From Streptomyces sp. WP-1 (GTDB lineage Bacteria; Actinomycetota; Actinomycetes; Streptomycetales; Streptomycetaceae), in assembly GCF_030450125.1 (NCBI RefSeq), contig NZ_CP123923.1, positions 4,464,001 to 4,528,000 on the forward strand: a DNA stretch of 64,000 nt, in the 5' to 3' direction. The notes under the pieces were generated by a model, which was not told where the DNA came from, ran no database searches, and saw nothing but the letters and a program-made list of their open reading frames with translations. Made by a program: the position numbers and the translations under genes. Every line of letters starts with the position of its first letter. Position 1 is the first letter of the stretch. Below, piece after piece: positions 46,085 through 54,309 of this stretch.

Positions 46085-47653
46085 GTGTTCCGCAGCGAGT
46101 ACGCGTCCGTCCCGCCCGTCGAACTCCCCGTCCATGACGCCGTGCTGGGCCATGCGGCCGACTTCGGCGAGCGGCCCGCGCTGGTCGACGGCACGGACGG
46201 GACCACGCTCACGTACGAGCAGGTGGACCGGTTCCACCGGCGGCTCGCCGCCGCGTTCGCCGAGGCGGGCGTCCGCAAGGGCGATGTTCTCGCCCTGCAC
46301 AGCCCCAACACCATCGCCTTCCCGACCGCCTTCTACGCCGCCACCCGCGCGGGCGCCACCGTCACCACGGCCCATCCGCTCGCCACCGCCGAGGAGTTGG
46401 CCAAGCAGCTGCGCGACAGCGGGACCCGCTGGCTCGTCACCGTCTCCCCGCTGCTGACCACCGCCCGCCGTGCCGCCGAACTCGCGGGCGGCGTACGGGA
46501 GATCCTCGTGTGCGACAGCGCGCCCGGGCACCGCTCGCTGATCGACCTGCTCGGCACGGCGGCACCCGAGCCGGACGTGGCGTTCGATCCGGCGCAGGAC
46601 GTCGCGGTGCTGCCGTACTCCTCCGGCACCACCGGCGTGCCCAAGGGCGTGATGCTCACCCATCGGCAGATCGGCACGAACCTGGCCCAGTTGCAGTCGA
46701 TCGCGCCCACCGGGCCCGGCGAGCGCATCCTCGCCGTCCTGCCGTTCTTCCACATCTACGGCCTGACCGCGCTCATGAACGCGCCCCTGCGCCTCGGCAG
46801 CACGGTCGTCGTGCTGCCCCGCTTCGACCTGGAGACCTTCCTCGCCGCGATCGAGAGGCACCGCATCACCGGCCTCTACGTCGCCCCGCCGATCGTCCTC
46901 GCCCTCGCCAAGCACCCGGCGGTCACCCGCTACGACCTCTCCTCCCTCCAGTACGTCCTGTGCGCCGCCGCCCCGCTGGACGCCGCGCTCGCCCGCGCCT
47001 GCGCGCGCCGCCTCGGACTGCCCCCGATCGGCCAGGCCTACGGCATGACCGAACTGTCCCCGGGCAGCCATGTCGTCCCGCTCGACCGGCTGCACGACGC
47101 GCCCGCCGGAACCGTCGGCAAGCTGATCGCGGGCACCGAGATGCGGATCGTCGCCCTGGACGGCCCCGCCCGTGACCTCGGCGCGGGCGAGGCCGGGGAG
47201 ATCCTGATCCGGGGGCCCCAGGTGATGAAGGGCTACCTCGGGCGGCCCGAGGACACCGCCGCGCTGATCGACCCGGACGGCTGGCTGCACACCGGAGACG
47301 TCGGCCAAGTGGACGGCGACGGCTGGCTGTTCGTGGTGGACCGGGTGAAGGAACTCATCAAGTACAAGGGCTTCCAGGTGGCACCCGCCGAACTGGAGGC
47401 CCTGCTGCTCACCCACCCCGGCATCGCCGACGCGGCCGTCGTCGGCGACCACGACGAGGACGGCAACGAGGTGCCGCACGCCTTCGTCGTCCGCCGCTCC
47501 GAGGGCGGCGGACCCACCGAGAACGACGTGCTGCTCTACGTCGCCGAGCGCGTCGCACCGTACAAACGCGTCCGCAAGGTCACCTTCACCGGCAGCGTGC
47601 CGCGCGCCGCCTCCGGGAAGATCCTGCGGCGCGAGCTCAGGGAGCGCCTATGA
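46085..47653 (+). CDS. Acyl-CoA synthetase, 4-coumarate:CoA ligase family
   Basis: This is a 522-residue AMP-forming ligase that starts at GTG 46085 after TTGGAGGAACC. Motifs are PYSSGTTGVPKGVMLTH (P-loop), GQAYGMTELSPGSH (A5), GWLHTGDVGQVDGDGWLFVV (A7), and the catalytic Lys near the C-terminus in PRAASGKILRRELRE. It activates a carboxylic acid to the acyl-CoA that feeds the cluster. The substrate could be an isoprenoid, branched or aromatic acid; the fold does not decide. The stop overlaps the hydratase gene by four bases. Confidence 0.92.
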   Translation: MFRSEYASVPPVELPVHDAVLGHAADFGERPALVDGTDGTTLTYEQVDRFHRRLAAAFAEAGVRKGDVLALHSPNTIAFPTAFYAATRAGATVTTAHPLATAEELAKQLRDSGTRWLVTVSPLLTTARRAAELAGGVREILVCDSAPGHRSLIDLLGTAAPEPDVAFDPAQDVAVLPYSSGTTGVPKGVMLTHRQIGTNLAQLQSIAPTGPGERILAVLPFFHIYGLTALMNAPLRLGSTVVVLPRFDLETFLAAIERHRITGLYVAPPIVLALAKHPAVTRYDLSSLQYVLCAAAPLDAALARACARRLGLPPIGQAYGMTELSPGSHVVPLDRLHDAPAGTVGKLIAGTEMRIVALDGPARDLGAGEAGEILIRGPQVMKGYLGRPEDTAALIDPDGWLHTGDVGQVDGDGWLFVVDRVKELIKYKGFQVAPAELEALLLTHPGIADAAVVGDHDEDGNEVPHAFVVRRSEGGGPTENDVLLYVAERVAPYKRVRKVTFTGSVPRAASGKILRRELRERL

Positions 47654-48387
47654 CCACGACCATCGGACGCGCGCGCACCCGCGGCGTCGAGACCCTCAGC
47701 CTGGACGCCACCGGCACGCGCAACGCGCTGTCCGCGAGCCTCGTCGCCGCCCTCGCCGACGCGCTGGCCGAGTGCGGCAAGGACCCGGACGTACGGGCCG
47801 TCGTCCTCACCCACACCGGCACCACCTTCTCGGCCGGCGCCGACCTGCGCGAACCGCCGCACCCGGACGCGCTGGTCGCCCTGCTGCGGCAGCTGGTCGA
47901 ACTGCCAAAGCCGGTCCTCGCCCGGGTCACCGGGCATGTCCGCGCGGGCGGCCTCGGCCTGCTCGCCGCCTGCGACCTGGCCTTCGCCGGCGCGGCGGCC
48001 ACCTTCGCCTTCACCGAGGTGCGCATCGGGGTGGCCCCCGCGGTGATCTCGCTGCCGCTGCTGCCGCGCGCCGATCCGCGCGCCCTGGCCCGCTACTACC
48101 TCACCGGGGAGCGCTTCGGGCCCGAGGAGGCCGTGCGCACCGGGCTGCTCACGGCCGCCGCCGGGGACGTGGACGAGGCCCTGGCACCCGCCCTGGAGGG
48201 GCTGCGCCGCTCCGCGCCCGAGGCCCTGGCGGAGACGAAACGGCTGCTCACGGCTAGGGTGCTGGAAACATTCGACCGGGACGCGGCCGGCCTGACCGCG
48301 CTCTCGGCCCGCCTGTTCGGCTCCGACCAGGCCCGGGAGGGGATGACGGCCTTCCTGGAGAAGCGGGATCCGGCATGGGTGGTGTGA
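47650..48387 (+). CDS. Enoyl-CoA hydratase/isomerase family protein
   Basis: This is a 245-residue crotonase-fold protein. The CoA oxyanion part is GTTFSAGADLRE, and GHVRAGGLGLLAACDLAFA is the second oxyanion segment. The later catalytic Glu is kept (FAFTEVRIGVAP), while the position of the other crotonase Glu holds Gly or Leu. That suggests a hydratase with a single acid/base, or another crotonase reaction. In Atu/Liu pathways this step hydrates the glutaconyl-CoA product of the carboxylase. Confidence 0.9.
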   Translation: MTTTIGRARTRGVETLSLDATGTRNALSASLVAALADALAECGKDPDVRAVVLTHTGTTFSAGADLREPPHPDALVALLRQLVELPKPVLARVTGHVRAGGLGLLAACDLAFAGAAATFAFTEVRIGVAPAVISLPLLPRADPRALARYYLTGERFGPEEAVRTGLLTAAAGDVDEALAPALEGLRRSAPEALAETKRLLTARVLETFDRDAAGLTALSARLFGSDQAREGMTAFLEKRDPAWVV

Positions 48388-48391
48388 GCAG

Positions 48392-49018
48392 ATGAGCACG
48401 ACGGCGGACCGCGGTCGCGGGCCTCGGACGGACCGCGACCGGCAGCCCAAGCAGGACCGCAGCCGGGCCACCCGGCAGCGGCTCCTGGAGGCCGCCGTCG
48501 CCTGTCTCGCCGAACACGGCTGGGCGGGCTCCACGGTCGCCGTCGTCGCCGAGCGCGCCGGAGTCTCCCGGGGCGCGGCCCAGCACCACTTCCCGACCCG
48601 CGAGGACCTGTTCACCGCGGCCGTCGAGTACGTCGCCGAAGAGCGCTCCAGCGCGCTGCGGGACCTGTTCCCGCACGGCGCGCAGGGCGACCGCCGGGCC
48701 GTCGTCACCGCCCTGGTCGACCTCTACACCGGCCCCCTCTTCCGGGCCGCGCTGCAACTGTGGGTGGCCGCCTCCAACGAGGAGCAACTGCGCGGCCGCG
48801 TCACCGAACTGGAGGCCCGCGTCGGCCGCGAGACCCATCGCATCGCGGTCGACCTGCTGCGCGCCGACGAGTCCCGCCCCGGCGTCCGCGAGAGCGTCCA
48901 GGGCCTCCTCGACATGGCCCGCGGCCTCGGCCTCGCCAACGTCCTCACCGACGACACGGCCCGCCGCGAACGCGTCGTGGCCCAGTGGGCGGCCCTGGTC
49001 GAGGCGTCGCTCGGCTGA
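48392..49018 (+). CDS. TetR-family regulator of the operon
   Basis: This is a 208-residue protein. After a charged leader, the helix-turn-helix is ATRQRLLEAAVACLAEHGWA, STVAVVAERAGVSRGAAQHH, FPTREDLFTAAVEYV. The C-terminal ligand-binding helices (VTALVDLYTGPLFRAALQLW) probably sense an acyl-CoA. It follows the hydratase after four bases, so it is co-transcribed with the pathway it likely represses. The palindrome at 38863 is a candidate site. Confidence 0.92.
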   Translation: MSTTADRGRGPRTDRDRQPKQDRSRATRQRLLEAAVACLAEHGWAGSTVAVVAERAGVSRGAAQHHFPTREDLFTAAVEYVAEERSSALRDLFPHGAQGDRRAVVTALVDLYTGPLFRAALQLWVAASNEEQLRGRVTELEARVGRETHRIAVDLLRADESRPGVRESVQGLLDMARGLGLANVLTDDTARRERVVAQWAALVEASLG

Positions 49019-49027
49019 GCCGCGGGG

Positions 49028-49047
49028 CCGCCGCCGGGTTGCGGCGG
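49028..49047 (+). terminator. Terminator after the TetR gene
   Basis: CCGCCGC and GCGGCGG form a 7-bp GC stem with a six-base loop, nine bases beyond the stop. No T-run follows, as is common in Streptomyces. Confidence 0.5.
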
Positions 49048-49096
49048 AGTGAGGCGGGCCACATCCCTATCGCGGTGCGCGCAGTACGCTGGGCGC

Positions 49097-49177
49097 ATGC
49101 TTTTGATGCTCGTCCGACGCCGCCACGTGGATTTCGTGCGCGTCACGAGCATGGGCTGTCGGCGCCACGCCGCCTGA
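49097..49177 (+). CDS. Putative leader peptide upstream of an oxygenase gene
   Basis: This is a 26-residue ORF: MLLMLVRRRHVDFVRVTSMG followed by CRRHAA. The RRRHVDxxR core and single Cys before a basic end match the putative leader peptides of Streptomyces that usually stand before sulfur or cysteine-related genes. A TACGCT -10 box ends six bases before the ATG, so translation is probably leaderless. A hairpin lies between it and the oxygenase gene, suggesting translation-coupled attenuation (inference). Confidence 0.65.
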   Translation: MLLMLVRRRHVDFVRVTSMGCRRHAA

Positions 49178-49230
49178 TCCAGCCCCCAGCCTCGCTCTGC
49201 GTCCTGCACTCTTCCTTTTCGGCACCCGGG

Positions 49231-49251
49231 GGCCGCGTACCCCCTGCGGCC
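49231..49251 (+). promoter_or_regulatory. Hairpin between leader peptide and oxygenase gene
   Basis: GGCCGC and GCGGCC pair around a nine-base loop, 54 bases after the leader-peptide stop and 32 bases before ATG 49283. It is a candidate attenuator or ribosome-site-masking stem. Confidence 0.4.
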
Positions 49252-49282
49252 ACCCGTGCCCCGTACACCCTGCGGACACACC

Positions 49283-50314
49283 ATGACCTCGCACATCGCG
49301 ACGACCGCGTCGTACGACCAGCTGCCCGTCATCGACCTCTCAGCCGCCGACCGCGGCCCCCGGAGCCGGGACCTGCTGCACGCCCAGCTGCACAGCGCCG
49401 CGCACGACGTCGGCTTCTTCCAGCTGGTCGGGCACGGCGTGACCAGGGCCGAGACCGACGCGCTGATCTCCGCCATGCGTGCCTTCTTCACGCTCCCGGA
49501 GGCCGACCGGCTGGCGCTGGACAACGTCAACTCCCCGCATTTCCGCGGCTATACGCGCACCGGCGACGAGCGCACCGGCGGCGCCCGCGACTGGCGCGAC
49601 CAGCTCGACATCGGCGCCGAGCGGCCCGCCCGGGTGCCCGGCCCCGGCGAGCCGCCGTACTGGTGGCTCCAGGGCCCCAACCAGTGGCCGGCCGCCCTGC
49701 CCGAGCTGCGCACCGCCGCCCTCGCCTGGATCGACCGGCTCAGCGCGGTCGCCCAGCGCCTGCTGCACGAGCTGCTGACCGCCATCGGCGCCCCCGCCGA
49801 CTTCTACGACCCGATCTTCGGCGACCGCGCCCACCCGCACCTCAAGCTGGTCCGCTACCCCGGCAGCGCGGGCGACGGCGCGGACCAGGGCGTCGGCGCG
49901 CACAAGGACTACGGCTTCCTCACCCTGCTCCTCCAGGACACCGTCGGCGGCCTCCAGGTCCAGCGCGAGGACGGCCGCTTCCACGACGTGCCGCCGCTGG
50001 AGGACGCCTTCGTCGTCAACCTCGGCGAACTCCTGGAGGTCGCCACCAACGGCTACCTCCTCGCCACCAACCACCGCGTGGTCAGCCCGGCCGGGGCGAC
50101 GGAACGTTTCTCGATCCCGTTCTTCTACAACCCCCGCCTGGACGGCAAGGTCGCCCCGCTCCCCTTCCCCCACGCCACCCGGGCCCCGGGCATCACCACC
50201 GACCCGACGAACCCCCTGTTCGCCGAGTACGGCTACAACGAGCTGAAGGGCAAGCTGCGGGCCCATCCGCTGGTGGCGGAGCGGCATCACGGGAACTTGC
50301 TGACACCGGCGTGA
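49283..50314 (+). CDS. Isopenicillin-N-synthase-like 2OG-Fe(II) oxygenase
   Basis: This is a 343-residue non-haem iron enzyme. The N-terminal DIOX_N part has PVIDLSAADRGPRSRDLLHA and VGFFQLVGHGV. The iron triad is HKDYGFLT (His and Asp) and NHRVV (distal His). ERFSIPFFYNP carries the Arg-x-Ser that binds the 2-oxo acid. In the family this fold oxidises flavonoid, gibberellin or thiol-peptide substrates. Here the substrate is unknown. An upstream Cys-containing leader peptide hints at a sulfur link. ATG 49283 (MTSHIATT) was chosen over an earlier in-frame GTG. Confidence 0.87.
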   Translation: MTSHIATTASYDQLPVIDLSAADRGPRSRDLLHAQLHSAAHDVGFFQLVGHGVTRAETDALISAMRAFFTLPEADRLALDNVNSPHFRGYTRTGDERTGGARDWRDQLDIGAERPARVPGPGEPPYWWLQGPNQWPAALPELRTAALAWIDRLSAVAQRLLHELLTAIGAPADFYDPIFGDRAHPHLKLVRYPGSAGDGADQGVGAHKDYGFLTLLLQDTVGGLQVQREDGRFHDVPPLEDAFVVNLGELLEVATNGYLLATNHRVVSPAGATERFSIPFFYNPRLDGKVAPLPFPHATRAPGITTDPTNPLFAEYGYNELKGKLRAHPLVAERHHGNLLTPA

Positions 50315-50390
50315 CCGGCCCGAAGGGACGCGGGGCGGAGCCGGTCCGCGGCTCCGCCGCCCACCCCCCTACTGGCTTCCTACTGGCTTT

Positions 50391-51491
50391 TTACCGGGCG
50401 ATGTCCGCATACCCCTCGATGTCCTGCGGGCGCCGCGCCCCCGGCCCCACATACCTGGCCGTCGGCCGCACCAGGCGGCCCGTCCGCTTCTGCTCAAGGA
50501 TGTGCGCCGACCACCCCGCCGTGCGCGCACACGTGAACATCGACGTGAACATGTGCGCCGGCACCTCCGCGAAGTCCAGCATGATCGCCGCCCAGAACTC
50601 CACGTTCGTGGCCAGCACCCGGTCCGGCCGGCGGCTGTGCAGTTCCTCCAGCGCCGCCTTCTCCAGCGCCTCCGCCACCTCGAACCTCGGCGCCCCCAAC
50701 TCCCGCGCCGTACGCCGCAGCACCCGCGCCCGCGGGTCCTCGGCCCGGTACACCCGGTGCCCGAACCCCATGAGCCGCTCGCCCCGGTCCAGGGCCCGCC
50801 TCACATAGCCCTCCGCGTCCCCGGTGCGCTCGATCTCCTCGATCATCCCGAGCACCCGGGAGGGCGCGCCCCCGTGCAGCGGGCCGGACATCGCGCCGAC
50901 GGCACCCGAGAGCGCGGCGGAGACGTCCGCGCCGGTGGAGGCGATGACCCGGGCGGTGAACGTGGACGCGTTCATGCCGTGTTCCGCGGCCGACGTCCAG
51001 TACGCGTCGACCGCCGCGACATGCCGGGGATCCGGCTCCCCGCGCCAGCGGATCATGAACCGCTCCACGACCGACCTGGCCTTGTCGATCTCCCGCTGCG
51101 GCACCATCGCCAGGCCCTGCCCGCGCGCGGACTGGGCGACGTACGACAGGGCCATGACGGCGGCCCGCGCCAGGTCCTCGCGCGCCTGGCGCTCGTCGAT
51201 GTCGAGGAGGGGCTGGAGTCCCCAGACGGGGGCCAGCATGGCGAGCGCGGACTGGACGTCCACGCGGATGTCACCGGAGTGGACCGGGATGGGGAAGGGT
51301 TCGGCGGGCGGCAGCCCCGGGTTGAAGGAGCCGTCGACCAGGAGGCCCCACACGTTGCCGAAGGAGACATGGCCGACCAGGTCCTCGATGTCGACGCCCC
51401 GGTAGCGCAGGGCGCCGCCCTCCTTGTCCGGTTCGGCGATCTCCGTCTCGAACGCTACGACTCCTTCGAGCCCGGGTACGAAGTCGGACAT
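50391..51491 (-). CDS. Citrate synthase 2 (citrate/2-methylcitrate synthase family)
   Basis: This is a 366-residue short citrate synthase. The His-containing motifs are AMSGPLHGGAPSRVLGM and MGFGHRVYRAEDPRA, and the catalytic Asp region is EFWAAIMLDFAEVP. These correspond to the His-His-Asp set of the family. It opens with FVPGLEGVVAFETEIAEPDK and GGALRYRGVDIEDLV. It is shorter than the main GltA, as for secondary citrate synthases. Methylcitrate activity is possible but not readable. The start is ATG 51491. It is divergent from pdxH. Confidence 0.9.
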   Translation of the reverse strand: MSDFVPGLEGVVAFETEIAEPDKEGGALRYRGVDIEDLVGHVSFGNVWGLLVDGSFNPGLPPAEPFPIPVHSGDIRVDVQSALAMLAPVWGLQPLLDIDERQAREDLARAAVMALSYVAQSARGQGLAMVPQREIDKARSVVERFMIRWRGEPDPRHVAAVDAYWTSAAEHGMNASTFTARVIASTGADVSAALSGAVGAMSGPLHGGAPSRVLGMIEEIERTGDAEGYVRRALDRGERLMGFGHRVYRAEDPRARVLRRTARELGAPRFEVAEALEKAALEELHSRRPDRVLATNVEFWAAIMLDFAEVPAHMFTSMFTCARTAGWSAHILEQKRTGRLVRPTARYVGPGARRPQDIEGYADIAR

Positions 51492-51629
51492 CAGACGGCT
51501 CCTCGTGCTGGGCGGGCGGCGCGGCTCTGAACGGGCCTGGAATCAGCACGATAGCCCTCTATGTCGTACGTGGAGAGACTTGACGACACTGGGGGCCGGC
51601 AGGCCCATTAGATACGGCAAGATGACCGC

Positions 51630-52316
51630 GTGACCGACCGCGAACCACTCCTGGATCCCGTCCTCGACCCCGCCGCGATGCGCAAGCAGTACCGGGCCGA
51701 CGGACTCGCCGAACAGGACCTCGCCACGCACCCCATGGACCAGTTCGCACGCTGGTTCGAGGATGCGGCCCGGGCGGCCCTCCACGGCACGCTCTACGAG
51801 CCGAACGCCATGGTCGTCGCCACGGCGGACGCCGAGGGGCGGCCCAGCTCACGCACCGTGCTGATGAAGCAGTTCGACACCGAGGGCTTCGTCTTCTACA
51901 CGAACTACGACTCCCGCAAGGGCCGGGACCTCACGGCGAACCCGTACGTCTCGCTGCTCTTCCCCTGGCATCCGCTGGCCCGGCAGGTCATCGTCACGGG
52001 CGGCGTCCGGCGCACCGGGCGGGACGAGACGGCGGCCTACTTCCGCACCCGGCCGCACGGCTCCCAGCTGGGCGCCTGGGCCAGCGCGCAGTCCACGGTG
52101 ATCGGCTCGCGCGCCGAACTGGACGCCGCGTACGCCGAGTTGGCGGACCGCTATCCCGAGGACGAGCGGGTGCCGGTGCCCCCGCACTGGGGCGGCTTCC
52201 GGGTCGTACCGGAGACCGTGGAGTTCTGGCAGGGCCGCGAGAACCGGCTGCACGACCGGCTGCGCTACACCGCCCGCCCGGACGGCACATGGACGGTCGA
52301 GCGCCTGAGCCCCTGA
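51630..52316 (+). CDS. pdxH: Pyridoxamine 5'-phosphate oxidase
   Basis: This is a 228-residue FMN enzyme that makes pyridoxal phosphate from pyridoxine or pyridoxamine phosphate. Landmarks are [90 protein letters not shown] and NRLHDRLRY. The length is the family norm. The start is GTG 51630, with no strong ribosome site. Confidence 0.94.
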   Translation: MTDREPLLDPVLDPAAMRKQYRADGLAEQDLATHPMDQFARWFEDAARAALHGTLYEPNAMVVATADAEGRPSSRTVLMKQFDTEGFVFYTNYDSRKGRDLTANPYVSLLFPWHPLARQVIVTGGVRRTGRDETAAYFRTRPHGSQLGAWASAQSTVIGSRAELDAAYAELADRYPEDERVPVPPHWGGFRVVPETVEFWQGRENRLHDRLRYTARPDGTWTVERLSP

Positions 52317-52334
52317 GGGCCCCGAAAACGCAGA

Positions 52335-52397
52335 CGACCCGCGAGCCGGGTTCCTCCGAGGAGGAGCCGGCCGGACGTACCGGCAGCTCGCGGGTCG
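52335..52397 (-). terminator. Terminator of the small RNA (possibly also of pdxH)
   Basis: CGACCCGCGAGC (52335-52346) pairs perfectly over 12 bp with GCTCGCGGGTCG (52386-52397). The interior holds a second stem, TCCTCC-GA-GGAGGA. On the minus strand it is followed by TCTGCGTTTTCGG, giving direction. On the plus strand it stands 18 bases after the pdxH stop. Confidence 0.75.
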
Positions 52398-52478
52398 GGT
52401 GACTGCTTGGGATTGGGCCGGGCTGCACGTATCCCTCACGTGCCGGTCCGGCACCGCACTGAGCGTGGTGACGAGCCG

Positions 52479-52517
52479 CTAGCCCGCAGCCACCTCACGC
52501 GTCCGGTATGCATACAT
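52479..52517 (-). CDS. 12-residue peptide ORF in the small RNA
   Basis: ATG 52517 to TAG 52479 encodes MYAYRTREVAAG. AAGGGAGGTGG lies about nine bases upstream, a very good ribosome site for so short a frame. The peptide has no known function. It may be translated to regulate the RNA or be an end product. Confidence 0.5.
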   Translation of the reverse strand: MYAYRTREVAAG

Positions 52518-52548
52518 TCGCCGAACCACCTCCCTTCCGTGTGCCTAC

Positions 52549-52577
52549 AGCCTAGGAACCGGCCGGAGCGGACTCAA
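52549..52577 (-). promoter_or_regulatory. Vegetative-type promoter of the small RNA
   Basis: On the minus strand TTGAGT (52577-52572) and TAGGCT (52554-52549) are separated by exactly 17 bp. This is the best HrdB-like promoter I saw in the window. Confidence 0.65.
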
Positions 52578-52884
52578 CTGTTTTTTCCGGGACCCCCGCC
52601 GGGCCCCCGGATCGCCCGAACGGAGGAGCGGTACCGGCGGGAGGACGGTCGCGGGTGCCGCCCGAATTCCGGCGCCGGGGGTTCGGGGCGGTGGTCTATG
52701 GGAACGCGCTGGACGACGAGCGCGGCGAACGGGTCGACCTGCGGCTTCCGGTGACGGGAGCCGGAGATTGATTCGGTCCATCTTGAGGGAACAGGATGTG
52801 GGGTGCGTCACGTTCGAGTTGAATGAGGGGCAGTGAGCGGAACGGGCGCCTTACGTGCGCCGACGCAGCGTGCAGGGGGTCCAG

Positions 52885-54291
52885 GTGAGTGCTTCCCGGC
52901 GGAGTGGGGCCACCGACGAGATCGGGCCCGACCGGCCCGGCGCGTCGGGGGGTCCCGGCGGGTCGGATCTGCTGGCCGCGCTGCTGGACGGCATGGACGC
53001 GGCGCTGTGCGCCTTCGACGCGGACGGCGTCGTCACCCACTGGAACCGCGAGGCCGAGCGGATCCTCGGCTGGAGCGCCAAGGACGCGGTCGGGCGCCAG
53101 GGGTTCGCCGGCTGGGCCGTGCGCAGCGCCGACGCCGAGGAGGTCCAGGCCCGGCTGCTCTCCGCGATGCGGGCGCCCGGACGGCAGGTGCACGAGTTCG
53201 CGCTGCTGACCAAGGACGGCGGCCGGGTCCTCGTCCGCACCCAGTCCGCCGCCGTACGGGACGCCGACGGCGAGCCCGCGGGCGTGTACTGCGCCTTCAG
53301 CGAGGTGCACGCGCAGATCGACCTGGAGCGGTCCATCGCCCTGAGCGAGGCCCTGTTCGAGGACGCCGAGTGGGGTGTCGTCCTGGTCGACGCCGATCTG
53401 CGCCCCGCCGTCGTCAACGCGCACGCCTCGCGCGCCCTCGGCATCGGCCGCGCCTCCGCGCTCGGACGGCCGCTCGGCGAACTGCTCGCCCAGGGCGTGG
53501 AGGAGCTGGAGGCCGCCCTCACCCATGTCCTCGCCGAGGGCGCGCCGCCCGCGCCCGCCGAGGTGTGGGTCACCCTGCGCGCCCCCGCCGAGGGTGAGCA
53601 GCGCCGGTGCTGGCGCAACGCCTTCCTGCCGCTCGCCTCCCCGCTCGCCGAGGAGCCCGTGCCGCTCGGGGTCGGCTGGCTCTTCACGGACGTCACCGAG
53701 GCCAAGCGGGGCGAGCAGGAGGCCGCGCTGCTGCGCTTCCGCACCAAGCAGCTGCACCGCGCGGCCCGCGCCGCCGCCGAATGCGAGGACCCGCTGGAGG
53801 CGGCCACCGTCCATCTCGACTACGCCCTCGCCGGGTTCGCCGACCACGCCCTGATCGACCGGCTCGCCGACGCGCCGCGGGCACCGGGCGCGCAGGGCGC
53901 GGGCGCGGTACGACTCGTACGGCTCGCCGCCACCCCCGCCGGGGCGCCGGGCCCCAGCGTGCTCACCGGGGCCGCCGGACTGCCCGTGCGCTACGAGCCG
54001 GGGCATCCGGCGCTGAGCTGTGTGGAGCGCACCGGGTGCGTGCGCGCGGAGGCCGGGTCGGTGCCGCCCGAACTGGCCCGGGAATGGGCGCTGCGCCGCC
54101 AGTGGCCCGGGGACGCGGTGCACGCCCTGTGCGCGGTGCTGCGCAGCCGGGGCCGCACACTCGGCGTGGTGACCTTCCTGCGCGGCGCCGCCCGCACCCC
54201 CTTCGAGCGCTCCGACGCGTCGTACGCCGAGGACGTGGCGCTGCGGATAGCGGCGGCGCTGGACCTCGCGGGGGCGACCCGGGAGCGGTGA
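52885..54291 (+). CDS. PAS-domain signalling protein
   Basis: This is a 468-residue protein. The first PAS domain covers about residues 30-140 (LLDGMDAALCAFDADGVVTH, WNREAERILGWSAKDAVGRQ). A second PAS-like domain follows at about 160-270 (EWGVVLVDADLRPAVVNAHA to GVGWLFTDVTEAKRGEQEAA). The C-terminal region has a GAF-like sequence (LCAVLRSRGRTLGVVTFLRG). There is no kinase, phosphatase or cyclase catalytic domain after it. In relatives such modules precede a PP2C phosphatase; here the output domain is missing, so it may bind a partner. GTG 52885 is behind AGGGGG; GTG 52855 is a longer option. Confidence 0.82.
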   Translation: MSASRRSGATDEIGPDRPGASGGPGGSDLLAALLDGMDAALCAFDADGVVTHWNREAERILGWSAKDAVGRQGFAGWAVRSADAEEVQARLLSAMRAPGRQVHEFALLTKDGGRVLVRTQSAAVRDADGEPAGVYCAFSEVHAQIDLERSIALSEALFEDAEWGVVLVDADLRPAVVNAHASRALGIGRASALGRPLGELLAQGVEELEAALTHVLAEGAPPAPAEVWVTLRAPAEGEQRRCWRNAFLPLASPLAEEPVPLGVGWLFTDVTEAKRGEQEAALLRFRTKQLHRAARAAAECEDPLEAATVHLDYALAGFADHALIDRLADAPRAPGAQGAGAVRLVRLAATPAGAPGPSVLTGAAGLPVRYEPGHPALSCVERTGCVRAEAGSVPPELAREWALRRQWPGDAVHALCAVLRSRGRTLGVVTFLRGAARTPFERSDASYAEDVALRIAAALDLAGATRER

Positions 54292-54309
54292 GGCCCCGCG
54301 GCCGGGGGA

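Larger units (their letters stand above)
52335..52542 (-). ncRNA. Candidate small RNA with internal 12-codon ORF
   Basis: A minus-strand transcription unit fits between pdxH and the PAS gene. A strong promoter (52549-52577) predicts a start near 52542, and a terminator hairpin followed by GTTTTC ends it near 52335. The roughly 210-nt RNA would contain a good ribosome site, a 12-codon ORF, the stem GTGCCGG-CCGGCAC (52440-52454) and the terminator. No gene lies downstream on this strand, since pdxH is antisense. It is therefore a free-standing RNA or dual-function transcript. I did not match it to a named RNA family. Confidence 0.6.

Noticed and set aside
51578..51617. TTGACG and TAGATA as a pdxH promoter
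   Set aside because: The spacing is 23 bp, too long for a normal promoter.
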